From Primulina eburnea (Eukaryota > Streptophyta > Magnoliopsida > Lamiales > Gesneriaceae), in the NCBI RefSeq assembly GCF_022965805.1, contig NC_133110.1, positions 31,806,790 through 31,870,789 of the forward strand: a stretch of DNA of 64,000 nt. Direction: 5' to 3'. This document shows, piece by piece, positions 11,754 through 24,905 of this stretch; within the stretch, counting starts at the first letter, position 1, and the number at the start of each line of letters is the position of its first letter. The notes under the pieces are model-generated. The model made no database searches, had not been told where the DNA came from, and saw only the letters and a list, made by a program, of their open reading frames with translations. The position numbers and the translations under genes are program-made.

Positions 11754-14204
11754 TGAAACATCTACTCATTTAAAATGCGGAAATATTTTTTTTTATTTTA
11801 TAAATCTCACACTTTCGAAATAACATTTAAAATAATCGTACTTATTGACCAATAAAAATAGCGTGATTTAAAATAACCAAACTCGTCCAAAGTCGTACGT
11901 AAACGTAAACGTGTAAAAATCATAAAACAATCAACGTATGAAAATATTCATCTCATCGCAAATCTCATAAAACATAATGCGGAAAACATGTGGTCCTCGG
12001 GCCGTGTCACCGCACCATGTCTGCCAACTCAGAGTTCGCCACCCCGAGTCTCCTCATCATTAAGCTCACCTGCATCACACACGCCTAGTGAGTCTAAAGA
12101 CTCAACACACCTGCACCATTAATAGCAAATACATATACATAGCACACAGCAGTGAAAAATATCATACTCAACATATCTTTCATGAACTTAAAAGCATTCG
12201 TGAACGTGTTGTGTAAAAGCATATCGTTTTTCATGAACTTTAAAAGCTTAATGCCAACATACCTTTCATTAACTTTAAAATATAAACAGAAAAGTGTTGT
12301 GTAAAAATCATGACGTGTCAAAACAGCTCATCGTTAATCATCATTCATCGTTCATCGTTCATCATTAATCATTCATCATTTATAATTTATCCTTCATCAT
12401 TTATCATTTATCATTGGTGAATTCAGTTCATTAGAGGTGACTATCGTACATCATCATTTACGATGGATCCATCATACATAGAACCGCGGTACCGGGCGGC
12501 TGTCGGACATCAGTGACAGGATTATCTATCCACTGTGCCTAGGCCTCATCATCATCATCATTATCATCATCATCATTATCATCATCATCTTTTACATATA
12601 CATCTTAAACATTTACATATAGTTCGATAGTCACAACTAACTCCCATCATTCAAAACATAATCATTTTCATTACTTATAAAAAATTCGTGCACCCATGCA
12701 ATTTTCTTTAAATTCCAGCATGCAACGTTTAAGCTCATAAATCTTAAGAATCGTATATCATGATGCATGAACAATTAAAAAAAATCATACATTCGTGCTC
12801 AGGGCGCTGCTAGGACCAAAATCTCAACTCGGGTGCAAAATGACCATTTTGCCCCTGGAAACCCAAATATTATCGTTTTAACCTTGGACCTCTAAAATTT
12901 ACCCGAAGCTTACCAAACTTCTTAATATATCCCAAAACATTTTAAAAGCATTCCTAGACGTAAAATTAAGCCCATTTCATAATTTATTCGATTCGTTTAA
13001 AAACTTGGATCGGGGTCCCGGTTTTAACCCGAATCGACTTGAAACTAAACCAAAATTTTCCCACATTTGTTACCACTCTTAAAGCACTCATTACAGCCTT
13101 TAAATCCTTCACATTAAGCTCCTAATTCTCGGCCCAACCTATTTTCATCCATCAATTCTCGGCCACACCCCCCCCCCCCCCCCCACTTACCCCTATCATT
13201 ATCCAACACATGGCTCCACCCCTTCACTTATTCGGTGCACCTTCTACCATAACGTGTCCAGCTTGTAAGACTCACCATTTAGACCTTACTGAACTTCCTA
13301 AACCATGCATAACCGAGTCATAATTATGCTGCACAAGCCAACGCAGCAAACAACCAACCTAGCATATCTTCTCTCGGTCAAGCTAAATTCCCAAGGATCG
13401 ATCTTCTCCCTCGACCAAACATCCATGGCTCATTCCTAACCTCTTACTAGACTCTACAAGTTCTGAAACACAGCTTGGTTCGAGCCCATGCATCGCAGCC
13501 CGCCCCAAAACCTTAAATCTTGCCAAACCGAACACGTACCCTACACCCAACACCGATCGGCCCCTCAAAGAAACACACCTAGATCTATCAAGCTTCGACT
13601 TCAGCGACTAATACCCATCCCTCTCGACAACAACAGCTCCCTGATGAATCCATACAGCAGCCCCCTTACACGAAAATTCAGAAAGATCATGAGCACAACC
13701 GAGGGAAATGAAATAGACACGTAAAAATCGTAAATCTTTAATGCTCGTGGACGGATCGAAACTTTCAATGCAAAACACATTCAATAGCATATTAAACGAG
13801 TGTGATGCAAAAGAAATGATACAATGCGTGCCTTGATGATGTATATACGCGAGGATATCGAAGGACGATGGCCGGAGGAATTTCTCTTTGCATGAAAATG
13901 GTAGCCGAAGCCTTCTTGAATTTCCTGCTGTGAAAACCGAGGGGAATGGTTCTGAAAATGAGGGGTGTCGGCTGGTGGGATTATAGGCTTTAGGTTAAAG
14001 TGTGTTTAAGGGCTAATTATATAGATAAAATATTTGTTAATGGGCCTAAATTGTTTAATTAAAGATTAAAAAGATAAATAAGCCCTATAAACCCAAAAGT
14101 AGGCCCATTAAGCCCAAACCCACTCCCGAAAAATATTTCGGGTTGGAAAGATTTTGAAAATATTAGCCGAACCCTTAAAAAGTCCACCGATTCGATAGAA
14201 TTTG
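11754..14204 (-). repeat. LTR (right copy, first part) of the LARD-like element
   Basis: Collinear with 6354-8850 with scattered differences: the C run is 17 instead of 26 and the ATC tract differs. Interrupted after ...gatagaatttg by the Ty3-type element; resumes at 31562. Confidence 0.85.
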
Positions 14205-16161
14205 TGTGGGGACCCGGACGCTGATCTTTCTTATTAATTATCTTTGGGATTTAATTATCAATTAAGATAAAACAGGGTCTAAAAATTTTTCTTTTTTAAA
14301 ATAAAGTGCGGAAGGTAATGGCATCTACATAATATACACATCTGTATAAAACTACATTTCAGTATAAAGGTACAATAATGTACAACAGTCTTTTCAATTA
14401 ATCTAAGGTTCAACTACTAAAGTTCAAGTAATAAAACCAAATCTATTCAAGTCCGGAATCACCACGCTAAACTCATCTTCTCGACCCCGATCTTGCCCCA
14501 CATGTTGTCATGCACACATACAAAACAAGACAACAGCCGGATAGCTCCGGTGAGAATAAATCCCAGTATAAAACATGGTAAGCATGTATAGAAACAATCT
14601 AAACCATAAAACATGCTATCATGAACATATTCAAAAGTACTAGATTTCATAATCTATGAAATCAAATCAAATAAGCATGTAACTCAATTCAGATAAACAT
14701 GCAATTCAAATCCAATCATATAAACATGCTATCATGACTGAAAGCAATAACATGGGTTTCATAGTCTATGAAACCACATTCATAAACGCATGCAGTTCTA
14801 GTCAAATCATGTCTAGACTCGACTCAACTATAACTCTAGGGATCCCGGGGTGAATAAGACGATTTGTCACCTACTCTCCAATCGGGGTGACGGTACGTCT
14901 TATTCCTAGACTTCGGTCTGATCTGTATCGAATAATTTACAGTAGGACGGTGTCTGCTCCTATGTAACGATACACCGAACGTCTAGAAGTTTGACTGTTT
15001 CTGTCAAACTTTCCTATCTTAAATGCAATGATTAACAATCTGTAAACAAAGCAGTAACATATCAGCACATAAATAAAACATATTCAAATCAGAATATAAC
15101 CATAATCTAGTATGTGATTTTATTGGGAAACTCAAATAGGATCTTATTTGAGTCGTGTCTTCCTGAATATCACATGAATTATATCTTTGTCGTTCCGGTC
15201 TGACGAAGACGAGGTCTTGTATTCCAATCTGTCCATACTCAGTCTGGCAATGACAATCACATAAATACAATATCAGTATATATCTCAGTTCAGAATCTGT
15301 TCTGATCAATACTCAAATCAATACAAAATCTGATCACTGTCAACGACATAATAATACAATCTCAATCAATACTGAATCTGATCAATATCCTGGAATGCAC
15401 AATTTCGAACTCCACACTATCAATATCAAATTCCATTCAAATCATGACATTGATTAAAACTCATTATATATCAAATTCGGCGGCGTAACAGCGTAATTTC
15501 GGTATCCCGATAACTCAAGCAACAATCAACTAACATCAACAACTCATAATCCACAACAATACCAAGCCAAATCACAATAATCTTGCACCATCAAATTTCG
15601 GCCACATGCTGGAATTTTACACAATTTGCATACGACATCCGATAATCAATCCGTTTACGGTGTTATGATCTCTAGCTACTCAAGAACATGTATCTCTAAT
15701 AAAATCACAATTCCTCCAATGTATGATTTTCGAAACATGCTGAAAATTGATGAATTTTACCTCACCTCGAAGCCCTTGAGTTGAGGAGCAAGAATCTAAA
15801 ATCAGTTTCAAGAAATTATGGTGGAATCATCTCAAAAAAACTTGAAATATGAGAAAGGAGTTTGAAGCTTTCATTCATGGGGAAGTTTCGGCCATCTCAC
15901 ACCAAAAAAACTGAATGGAATGGAGAGAAAGGCACGTCCCAAGCTTCATTTTGCATGGCATGACAAGTGGCAATTTCCACTTATTGCACTTTAGTCCCTC
16001 AATTTCTCGGTAATTGCACATCAGCCCCTATCAATCTTTTCAATTCAATTTCAATCCTAAATAAGTTCAAACATCTTGGAATATAACTCAACACTCCAAA
16101 AGTTTCCAATTACATACTCTCGGATTAAAATAATATCATCTTTATTATCTCGGGCCTTACA
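14205..16161 (-). repeat. LTR (left copy) of the inner Ty3-type element
   Basis: TG...CA ends, 1957 bp, collinear with the split right copy. ORFs in it are shared with that copy and are not thought to be genes. Confidence 0.87.
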
Positions 16162-18157
16162 TTTCTCCCCCTCTTAGATCTGAGTTCATCCTCGAACTCC
16201 TAAACAATCACTTCGGAGATATCAGAAGAAATGCATAATAGAGTTAAATCAAAACTCAAATATCTGATTCTAGTCTGGAATAAGAATTCACTAATTATAA
16301 TGTCATGATACTTCTCCAATCCTTCTGACAGAATCAATCTTGCTAGGTTGGTTCTACAACATCCGTATAAACCACTCCATAGTTTATAATAATTCAATAC
16401 AGCCAACTAGCATTAAATCTGTTGCTCTCGATCTAGGACATATTCAATCCTCGACCTCAAATACCAATCATCATCATCCGATGTTGGTTTAAGACATCTG
16501 TTCTTTCTGAACTATCTTCATCTTCCTTCGAATTTCTTCAAAAGAATTAGAAATCTATAATATTCACTGTATACTGTCCTAACTGAAATTATCTCATTAC
16601 CAAGCTGGTAGGCTGATAGGTATTGTCATGCAGTGATAATAAGTCATATAAATTAGTGCTAACATCCAGCACTCTATAATTCTACCTAGATCTTCCAACC
16701 TCTGGATAACATATACCCTGACTGTCTGTCAATCTGCGATAAATTTAAGGAACACCTCATGATATACTCTGTCACAAGTACAAGATCAATCAAATCACAA
16801 TCTGATATAATCTACTGTGGCATTCTGATCTTTCTGACCACTTTTCTGACAACGATCTGTGTCATTTGGTCATGTTTGTACGTCATCTTGTACAAACTAA
16901 TAGATTATAGATTGAACAATCTATCAATCATAATCATATCATATCACAATCTGGAGAAAATGGCGGTAATTTCATTACAAAAGCCATAGAAATTCATTCC
17001 CATTTCTATTCAGAACTATACACTTCTGTAATAAGTCTTCTGATTTCTATCTTTCTGTCTTTTCTGTTAGCGATTTAGACATATCAGTACAATTTCTGCC
17101 AACATTTCAGTACAATTCTGTTATAACTGATCTCATCTGTCTATATCACAACTATCTGTTCGAATACAATACCTTCTCAATCATCAAACTGAACACTGAA
17201 TTCATTACTGTAAGTTTCTGACACTATCTGTCCTTTCTGATTCGAACTATTTGATATAAACAAATCAGTTAATAATATAAATAAAAGATATATACCTACC
17301 TGGTATTAGGCTCTGACTATCGATATCAATTCTGTTATTCAATTCTGAAACATTCTAGTATCATAAGATAATCAATCTCATACAAAATACAAAATCACAT
17401 ATCTGTTATTCTATTCTGATCATTACAATCAAGTTCTGAACATCCTGATCCCATTTCTGAACTGTTGTAACTCTCGAAATCAACTCTGATTCTGTTAGAA
17501 CTGTATATACTCTCCCTGGTTCACAATAATCTGTAGCATATGCGGATTCAAAAACAACAGTAATATCAACTCAGAGACGAAATATCAATATCCTACACAA
17601 ATCTAGTGAGTTCAGTGAACTCATAAAACAAGGATTTCTGATAAATATCTTCATGTCAATCTAATCAACTGTTATATCTCATCTGCAAATAAAATATGCT
17701 CTCCAAAACAATATAAGATGTCTCAAATACTGATTTAGATTAATAACAATACTCAGCAGATATAAAGCAACAATCGAATAAAATACTCTGCCAAATCAGA
17801 TAAAATACATTTCTGACAATTCTGACATTTCTGAACTTTCTGGTCTTTCTGATCTCGGTATCTTATCAACCACTGATCGCAATCTCAACGGTATCAAAAT
17901 CAATCTGTATACTAACTTCAGATAACGCATATTCTGAATACAATCTGTTTCAAGCAGTATTCTTATCTGAACAATTTCTGTATACAATAATCACAGTTCT
18001 CAGAGTATTCAATACAATCTTCAGATATTCGATTCAATCATTCAGATGCTGCAAATATATCAAAATATCATAGATACAACGGCATCAAATCATCAGAACA
18101 TCTCTGACAATACTGGAACATACCAAAGAGTAACCCTAAATCAGATGTAACTCCTGG
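16162..18157 (-). other. Decayed pol tail of the inner Ty3-type element
   Basis: Roughly 2 kb between the polypurine tract and the last recognisable pol remnant. Rich in short TCTGAT/ATCAGA motifs. No reverse transcriptase, RNase H or integrase motif could be read on either strand. Confidence 0.6.
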
Positions 18158-18511
18158 TCAATATTCTTCTACTGATCTTTCAATTCGTTCTGTCTCATTC
18201 TGTACACTCAATATCATTCTGTACATATCTGATCTGAATTCAATTCTGAAATCTATCTTTCTGATATCAAGCAAATCTAAAATCTTATCTAGGCAAACAT
18301 TAGCCAACTCATATATCACTGGCAAATCTGCCAATGCTAGGCTCGATTTCAGTAGGTCTACTGAATACATAGGGATGCAATCTGCTCCTTTCTGTATTAA
18401 TCGAGTCATATACAATACGAATATCAAAGGAATTCTAAATCTAGAATCCTTATCATGGTATCTCAACTGATTAGTCATCTCTGGTCTGACTCTTACCATT
18501 TCTGGACACAT
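18158..18511 (-). pseudogene. Ty3 pol remnant (protease to reverse-transcriptase linker)
   Basis: Minus ORF of 117 codons. The stretch LADLPVIYELANVCLDKILD then DIRKIDFRIEF corresponds to the region just before reverse transcriptase in Ty3 plant elements (usually ...EFxDVFPDEIPGLPPxREVDF.IEL). The ORF then runs into unrelated sequence, so the polymerase is gone. A weak match, read by eye. Confidence 0.55.
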
Positions 18512-18844
18512 TCTACAATATGTTTGTACTTGTTCAGCATATACATATCAATAATGCGTTCAAATCAGAATACACAAGTACATCATAATCTATCTCTATT
18601 TCATTCTCATCTTACTGTAGTATATAATATATACAGAAATCTCGGATATCCACATTTCCTCAACAAGCAAGGACATCAATACTACAGTACATACAAACCC
18701 AACAGATACGGCATATTTCCATGCAACTCAGTCAAATATATTTTAACAAATGCATTAGTATATATCAATACATATGCAATAGAATCATAAAAAATAGTAC
18801 CTGTTGTGAATTATGGATCTGTGTTCTCAATTGGACTCTGTTCC

Positions 18845-19669
18845 CTACAATCTTCGGTAACGCTTCTGGGGACAGACTTTAGCAAAGTGCCCCGGCTGTT
18901 TACAAATATTGCATCTACCAAGCACTCCTTGGCATTTCTCTGTGGAATGCCTCCCTCCACAATTTCTGCAATATACTCCTGTATAGCTCGGGCTGGAACC
19001 ACTGGAACTAGAGGAACCACTTCCTATTTTCTTGAACGGTTTCTTTTGAGCTTTCAATGGTTCTTTCTTTTTATCACTGCTGCTGCCAATCTCGACTCTA
19101 GAAGGCAGTCGCTGTGGATTCAGAGCTGGAAGATCATACGATGCTTCTTGTTGTCCTGTCAGAACTGTTTATGCTCTTTTGGCCCTATTCAAGGTATCAG
19201 CAAAACTACTTGATTGTTTCACATTCACCAATGTACGTATTTCTGGATTCAATCCTTGAATGAACTGACTAGAAATAGCATCATCATTTCTAGGCACAAG
19301 AGGGGCAAAACGTAACAAGGTGAAAAACTGTGCCAAGTACTCATCAATACTCATCTGATTCTGTCTTAGGTTTGTAAACTCTGCATTTCTGTCCTGTCTG
19401 TATGATGTAGGGAAGAATCTTTGATAAAATTCAAATCTAAAGGTCTTCCACAGAATCATTAAACTACGCCGTTCTAAGTTTTCCTTAGTTACCATCCACC
19501 AACTCTTTGCAATATCCTGTAGCTGATTCCCAATTAGTGTAATTCTGCACTCATCTGTAAAGCCAAGGAATTCAAATAACATTTCTATATCTTCAAGCCA
19601 ATTCTCACAATCTGCTGGCGTCTCAGTACCCTTTAAAATCGGTAGTTTGTACGACTGAAACTTCTTCAT
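18845..19669 (-). pseudogene. Ty3-type gag, one in-frame stop
   Basis: Capsid protein of the inner Ty3-type element. The frame starts MKKFQSYKLPILKGTETPAD, with the retrotransposon gag core (WLEDIEMLFEFLG, SWWMVTKENLE, FRFEFYQRFFPTSYRQ, FIQGLNPEIRTLV). A TAA at 19169-19171 interrupts it after NRAKRA. The same frame continues through a Ser/Lys-rich linker to two zinc knuckles, CRNCGGRHSTEKC and CNICKQPGHFAKVC, ending at 18845. A possible upstream extension lies before the chosen Met. Gag is the best preserved part of this element, which fits an element that decayed in pol first. Confidence 0.8.
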
Positions 19670-20145
19670 CTGTGTTTCTATCTGATTTTCTGATCTATCT
19701 AACTGAGTTTCTGGTATATCTGTCTGATCATACGAAGTACTACCCCTTTCTGGAATTCTCCGAGGCGGTATATCTGAATATCAAACAAATCAATATACAA
19801 ACTATATAATCTGTCTCAGCCCTCCTCTGATCATATACCTCTGATTCAGACTCGGTTCTGATTCAATCTTGGTAATTACATGCTGTAATCAACTCAGATA
19901 ACAAACAACATGTAATAGGGAAAGCAATAAATCATGCTAGCACAACAATGTAAGTCAACATTGAAATAAGTCTCATGCTAGCAATCACATGCAAGGAAAG
20001 AAACTTCAATCTACCCCGCTCATTCTTTCCTTATCTCAGTCTAACTCAGTCTAAAGGATCTATCAGTTCTGACTATCTCAATCTAAAGGATCTATCGCTC
20101 TGATAATCTAAGTCTAAAGGAACTATCAGCTCTGATACCACCTGT

Positions 20146-20899
20146 TGTGGGGACCCGGACGCTGATCTTTCTTATTAATTATCTTTGGGATTTAATTATC
20201 AATTAAGATAAAACGGGGTCTAAAAATTTTTCTTTTTTAAAATAAAGTGCGGAAGGTAATGGCATCTACATAATATACACATCTGTATAAAACTACATTT
20301 CAGTATAAAGGTACAATAATGTACAACAGTCTTTTCAATTAATCTAAGGTTCAACTACTAAAGTTCAAGTAATAAAACCAAATCTATTCAAGTCCGGAAT
20401 CACCACGCTAAACTCATCTTCTCTCATCATCTTCTCGACCCCGATCTTGCCCCACCTGTTGTCATGCACACATACAAAACAAGACAACAGCCGGATAGCT
20501 CCGGTGAGAATAAATCCCAGTATAAAACATGGTAAGCATGTATAGAAACAATCTAAACCATAAAACATGCTATCATGAACATATTCAAAAGTACTAGATT
20601 TCATAATCTATGAAATCAAATCAAATAAGCATGTAACTCAATTCAGATAAACATGCAATTCAAATCCAATCATATAAACATGCTATCATGACTGAAAGCA
20701 ATAACATGGGTTTCATAGTCTATGAAACCACATTCATAAACGCATGCAGTTCTAGTCAAATCATGTCTAGACTCGACTCAACTATAACTCTAGGGATCCC
20801 GGGGTGAATAAGACGATCTGTCACCTACTCTCCAATCGGGGTGACGGTACGTCTTATTCCTAGACTTCGGTCTGATCTGTATCGAATAATCTACAATAG
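20146..20899 (-). repeat. LTR (right copy, first part) of the inner Ty3-type element
   Basis: Repeats 14205-14946 with a 13-bp duplication (tcatcttctctcatcatc region, about 20418). Broken at ...ctacaatag by the Copia element; resumes at 30341. Confidence 0.85.
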
Positions 20900-23080
20900 T
20901 GTTAGAGTAGGTGCCCGTCGAGCCAAGTGTTGGCCGAGTGTTCACAATGAAACTCTATGAATAAGCAATCTTTATTTTAATAATATTTGAAATTATTATT
21001 TTGGCAAATCTTTATCTGTATACCCATGCTAGCTGCATAGATAAAGCCCTTGAATATACAAATAGTAGAAAGAATATGAGATGCTCATATGATGAGTATC
21101 ATGAAACTCATATTTGTAATACTGTATATTCTAAACGGTTCCTAGTCGATTCAGCCGCCACTAAGAAGGATATAGGCCGCTCGAGTTAGAGACTAGTATC
21201 TGCGATGTGGGTACCATGTTTCATTGGTAGGGGACATTGTGATGTCCGAACATGCAGATAGGTGCTCCTTGTAGAGTGCACTGAACAACCCTCCATAAAA
21301 GGACTTTCCAAGTGGTTCTCACTTATCGAGTGGAAAAGTCCTGGTTTATGGTTGTACAGAATTAGTCCTTATGACCCGGGACAACATTGAGACTCTATGT
21401 GCTAGAATTACACTTTGACTTGTTTACCGACTCTCATGGGGTCATCAGGTGGCAAGGTTGGGTGTTCTGTCGAAACACATAGGAGTCGATGCATTGTAGT
21501 CGGGGATTCACCGCTTACCTTCGGGTATGGATATCCTATGTGTTATCATGTGTATGTAGATCGAAATCTCTGGCCAGAGTATGGTTGTAATTATGAAAGG
21601 TGTTTCATAGATTGCACCATCGATGCAACTACGACATGACACATAGTATCGATTCATTGACAACTCTCGATATACCAATGGTTGTCGAATCGATCGGGAT
21701 ATATGAGTTGAAGGGACCGTACTGTACGCTAACCATAATTGAATGGTTCTTGCAGGCACTATCATGTGATACCTAGGGAATCACGTAAGCGATGCTGCTA
21801 GGCGTTTAACGTGATTGGTTGGGTACTATCAGACTTGAGTTCTGACGTTCTTACTATCAAGGAGTTGATAAGTAAGAATGGAGCAATTGGGGTATGCTCG
21901 AATAAGGACATGTTTAGTCCGAATCACATGGAGATGTGAACCCACGGCTAGTTGTATCAATGAACCATTGAGGGCCACACAAGTACTAGCTTTGTAAATC
22001 CCGATGAGAAGTGAAAATAGTTCAATGTGTTGAACGGCTTATAAAGGAGTTTATAAGCGTAAGTAAAATTAGAAGTTTGACTTCTATAAAGGAGAAAATA
22101 GTTCAAAGTGTTGAACGGCTTATAAATGTGTTTATATGTGTAAAGAAAAATAGAAGTATGACTTCTATGAGAGAAATGTAAATTTTGATTTATGGAAGTG
22201 TTCCTAAATTAAAATTTGGCCAAGTGACTAATGTTTTTGAAAATTGTGATTTTCATAAACATTATTATGGACTAAATTAAATTAATTCAAGTGTTGAATT
22301 AATTAAACACTAGTGGGCCTAGTAGAGTCCAAATAATTAAATTAATTCAAGTGTTGGATTAATTAAATAATATTGAGTCTAGTAGAACTCAATTAAAATA
22401 ATTATTTAACTAGTGGGACTTGAGTAAATTCAAGTAATATTTAATTTGTCTCAAATATGTTTGAGATAATTAAATTTAGTCTATGGTTTTTTATTTGATA
22501 GAAAACTATATTATATGAATGCATGGGAGGTGAAGAGTTGGGGAATACTTTTGAATAAAATATTGGTTGGCATGCAACTTTTTGTATCAACTTTTTGCAA
22601 CCCCAAGACTTGATTCTCCTCCCTCATTCTACACTCCATATGGCCGAAAACTCTCCTCCCCATTCTCTCCCAAGATTTTTCTCCATTTTGTTCTTCAAAT
22701 TGTTGAAGAATAAAATACTTCTCTTTGATAAATCTTCTTGTTTTTCTAGTGCAAAACAAGAAGGGATTTACCTAGTTAGTGGTGGGCTTGATTTTGAAGG
22801 AAAGAACTCAAAGAAAAGGAGGAGCTTGTAGATTTCTTCATGCCATTCAAGAGCTAAGGTGTTTACACCTTAGTTGGAGCCATAAAATCAATCCTTGTGA
22901 TTGATAGGTAATTTTCTCAACACCCTATGCTTGAAAGTTGAGATTTTTGTATATGTTTGCACAACTAGTACATGGTGTTCAATTTTGAAAAATTTTATAC
23001 CAAAAATTTCGGTTTTCATGTTTTGAAAACAATTTTGTGCTTCCGTTGCGATTTTGAACACCGTATATCGATCCCTTTCA
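20900..23080 (+). repeat. 5' LTR of the young Copia element
   Basis: 2181 bp. Shares all its short ORFs with the 3' LTR, so these reflect duplication, not genes. Contains a duplicated motif agttcaa(t/a)gtgttgaacggcttataaa at about 22020 and 22104. Confidence 0.9.
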
Positions 23081-23203
23081 AGTGGTATCAGAGCTAAGGT
23101 TACTAGTTTTTGTGCAACATATACAAGATATTATATTGAGGGCGATTTCTAACCGTTTGAGATGAAAATTTGCAACAAAACCGAGGCCTTCTTGTGGGGA
23201 ATT

Positions 23204-23304
23204 TCGGGCAGCATGTTGCTGCCCGTTTCGGGCAGCTCGGGCTGCCCGAGGGCTGCCCATTTCGGGCAGCAAGGGCAGCCCGAGGGGCTGCCCGAACAGC
23301 CCCT
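23204..23304 (+). repeat. GC-rich palindromic cluster (gggcagc/gctgccc) in the Copia leader
   Basis: About 100 bases with some ten copies of GGGCAGC or its complement GCTGCCC in alternating orientation, a GC island in AT-rich DNA. In the transcript it could fold into several alternative strong stems. It lies between the primer site and gag, close to the 5' end of the genomic RNA. Confidence 0.7.
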
Positions 23305-24415
23305 AAAGTTTAATAAGAAAAAAAAATTTTTGCATGTTGGCCGGAATGTTGGCCGGAATCCGGCGACGGAACTCCGGCGACGGCGATGACGACTAGGGTT
23401 TCCAAAAGTGTTTTGGAATATCAAAGTGTCATGGGCCTTGAGTTGTTGGGCCATTAGATGATCAACATATTTGTGAATTTTAAATGGGCCAAAATGTTTT
23501 TGGTGAAAAATAAGTTTTTGGGCCCTTAAGTTTAAAATTACAAAAGTTGCAAATTTTTCTCATAAAATAAATAATTGAAGTTGGACTTTAATTATTTATA
23601 GTAAATTGTGATTTATAAGAAATTCGGTTATAAATAAATTAATTGGAAAGTAGACAAAGGTGTTTGTATACTTTGTTAATTTAGTTTATAATCGTGGCGG
23701 TTAGTGATTGGATCAAGATATATAATATTGGATCAATTAATTATAGTGATAATTAATTGATGGTGTATGATATGTGATATTATGCATGAAGGATGATCAA
23801 AAGCCCAAGCCCAATTTGCTAGGTGTATGCTAGGATATTTTGTGTTGAATGATTGTAATAATTATCAATTTATCAAGTGGGCTTGGTTTATGGCCCGTTC
23901 CCACCCCATGAGATGTATCCCTATTTGCCATGGATATTTATTTGTAAATATTAGTATAGTGGATGATCAAGATTGGAAGATGGTGGCCATGATGATTATG
24001 AAGATCGAAGACATGTAAATATTGGAAGCTTATGTAAATGTTGCATTTGCATCCCGTGCATTTACCCTAGGATTGGACCTAGGCCCGTGTTTGGCTCACA
24101 CGGGCCATTAGTTTTGGGGCGATTGATCATCCTTGTGTTGTTTTCTATTTATGATATATGCATGATATGTTATAAATAATGAGTATGTGCGTTATTATTA
24201 TTATAATAACAAAGTTGCATGAATCCGGCAAACATACGATCAAACATGGCGAGCTTTTAAAATAAAATTAATGATGAGACCTTTCAAAATTAAAAACCCT
24301 CATTTTGAATAAGATTCAAAATTAATATCAAGCCCGAAAAGGAGAATTATAAATTTGTTTATAATTTCCTTGTCTTCCATCGACAATGGGTGCATGATGA
24401 ACGCTACCCGTACTC

Positions 24416-24721
24416 GAGGCTCGGCTCATATTATTGGGGGAGCCTCAGAGTGCCGGAAAGCTGTGACATCCATTGACATGGTGATGTGAACTACGTGGAA
24501 CTCCCATGATTTCGGCTCATATTATTGAGGGAACTCATGGCGACCGTCCATTAAGGTTCAACATCGATGGGTAAGGCTTGACACGTGAAGATGAACGACG
24601 TCATATTATTGGGTCCTAATCAAACGTGAGACAAAAGTTTACGTTAAGGGTTGCATTGTGATGCAATTGGAAACTACCTTTTAGGAATTGTGATTGGCTG
24701 ATATTATTCGGGATCATAATT
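24416..24721 (+). repeat. Array of stem-loops with a conserved ATATTATT loop in the Copia leader
   Basis: Four copies of a ggctcATATTATTgggg-like core. Stems around it differ in sequence but pair: GAGGCTC (24416) with GAGCCTC (24440); CCATGA (24504) with TCATGG (24535); AATTGTGAT (24686) with ATCATAATT (24713, one G-T pair). The third core (about 24600) has only a weaker stem. The array lies just upstream of gag. Confidence 0.7.
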
Positions 24722-24905
24722 CGCTAATTGGACCTTACGTACCTACTGAGGAAAGGAGTTTCCCGTTTTCACTAGAGGGTAGTGAAAAATGTCAAAACAG
24801 TGGGAGTAAATATTTATAAAGTTAAAGTCCATACTTTATATCTTACCAAATATTTTAAATAGTCATCAACATTTATCTGTTTTTACTTTTCAGTACAAAT
24901 CGACA

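Noticed and set aside
18806..19213. Plus-strand ORF of 135 codons
   Set aside because: Antisense shadow of the Ty3 gag frames on the minus strand, which carry clear gag and zinc-knuckle motifs.
21001..21765. Short ORFs in the Copia LTR that are identical at 28256-29020
   Set aside because: Identity is explained by the two LTRs of one element; no protein motif or conserved start is apparent.
22511..22831. Overlapping ORFs on both strands near the end of the Copia LTR
   Set aside because: Repeated in the second LTR, mutually overlapping on opposite strands, and without motif.
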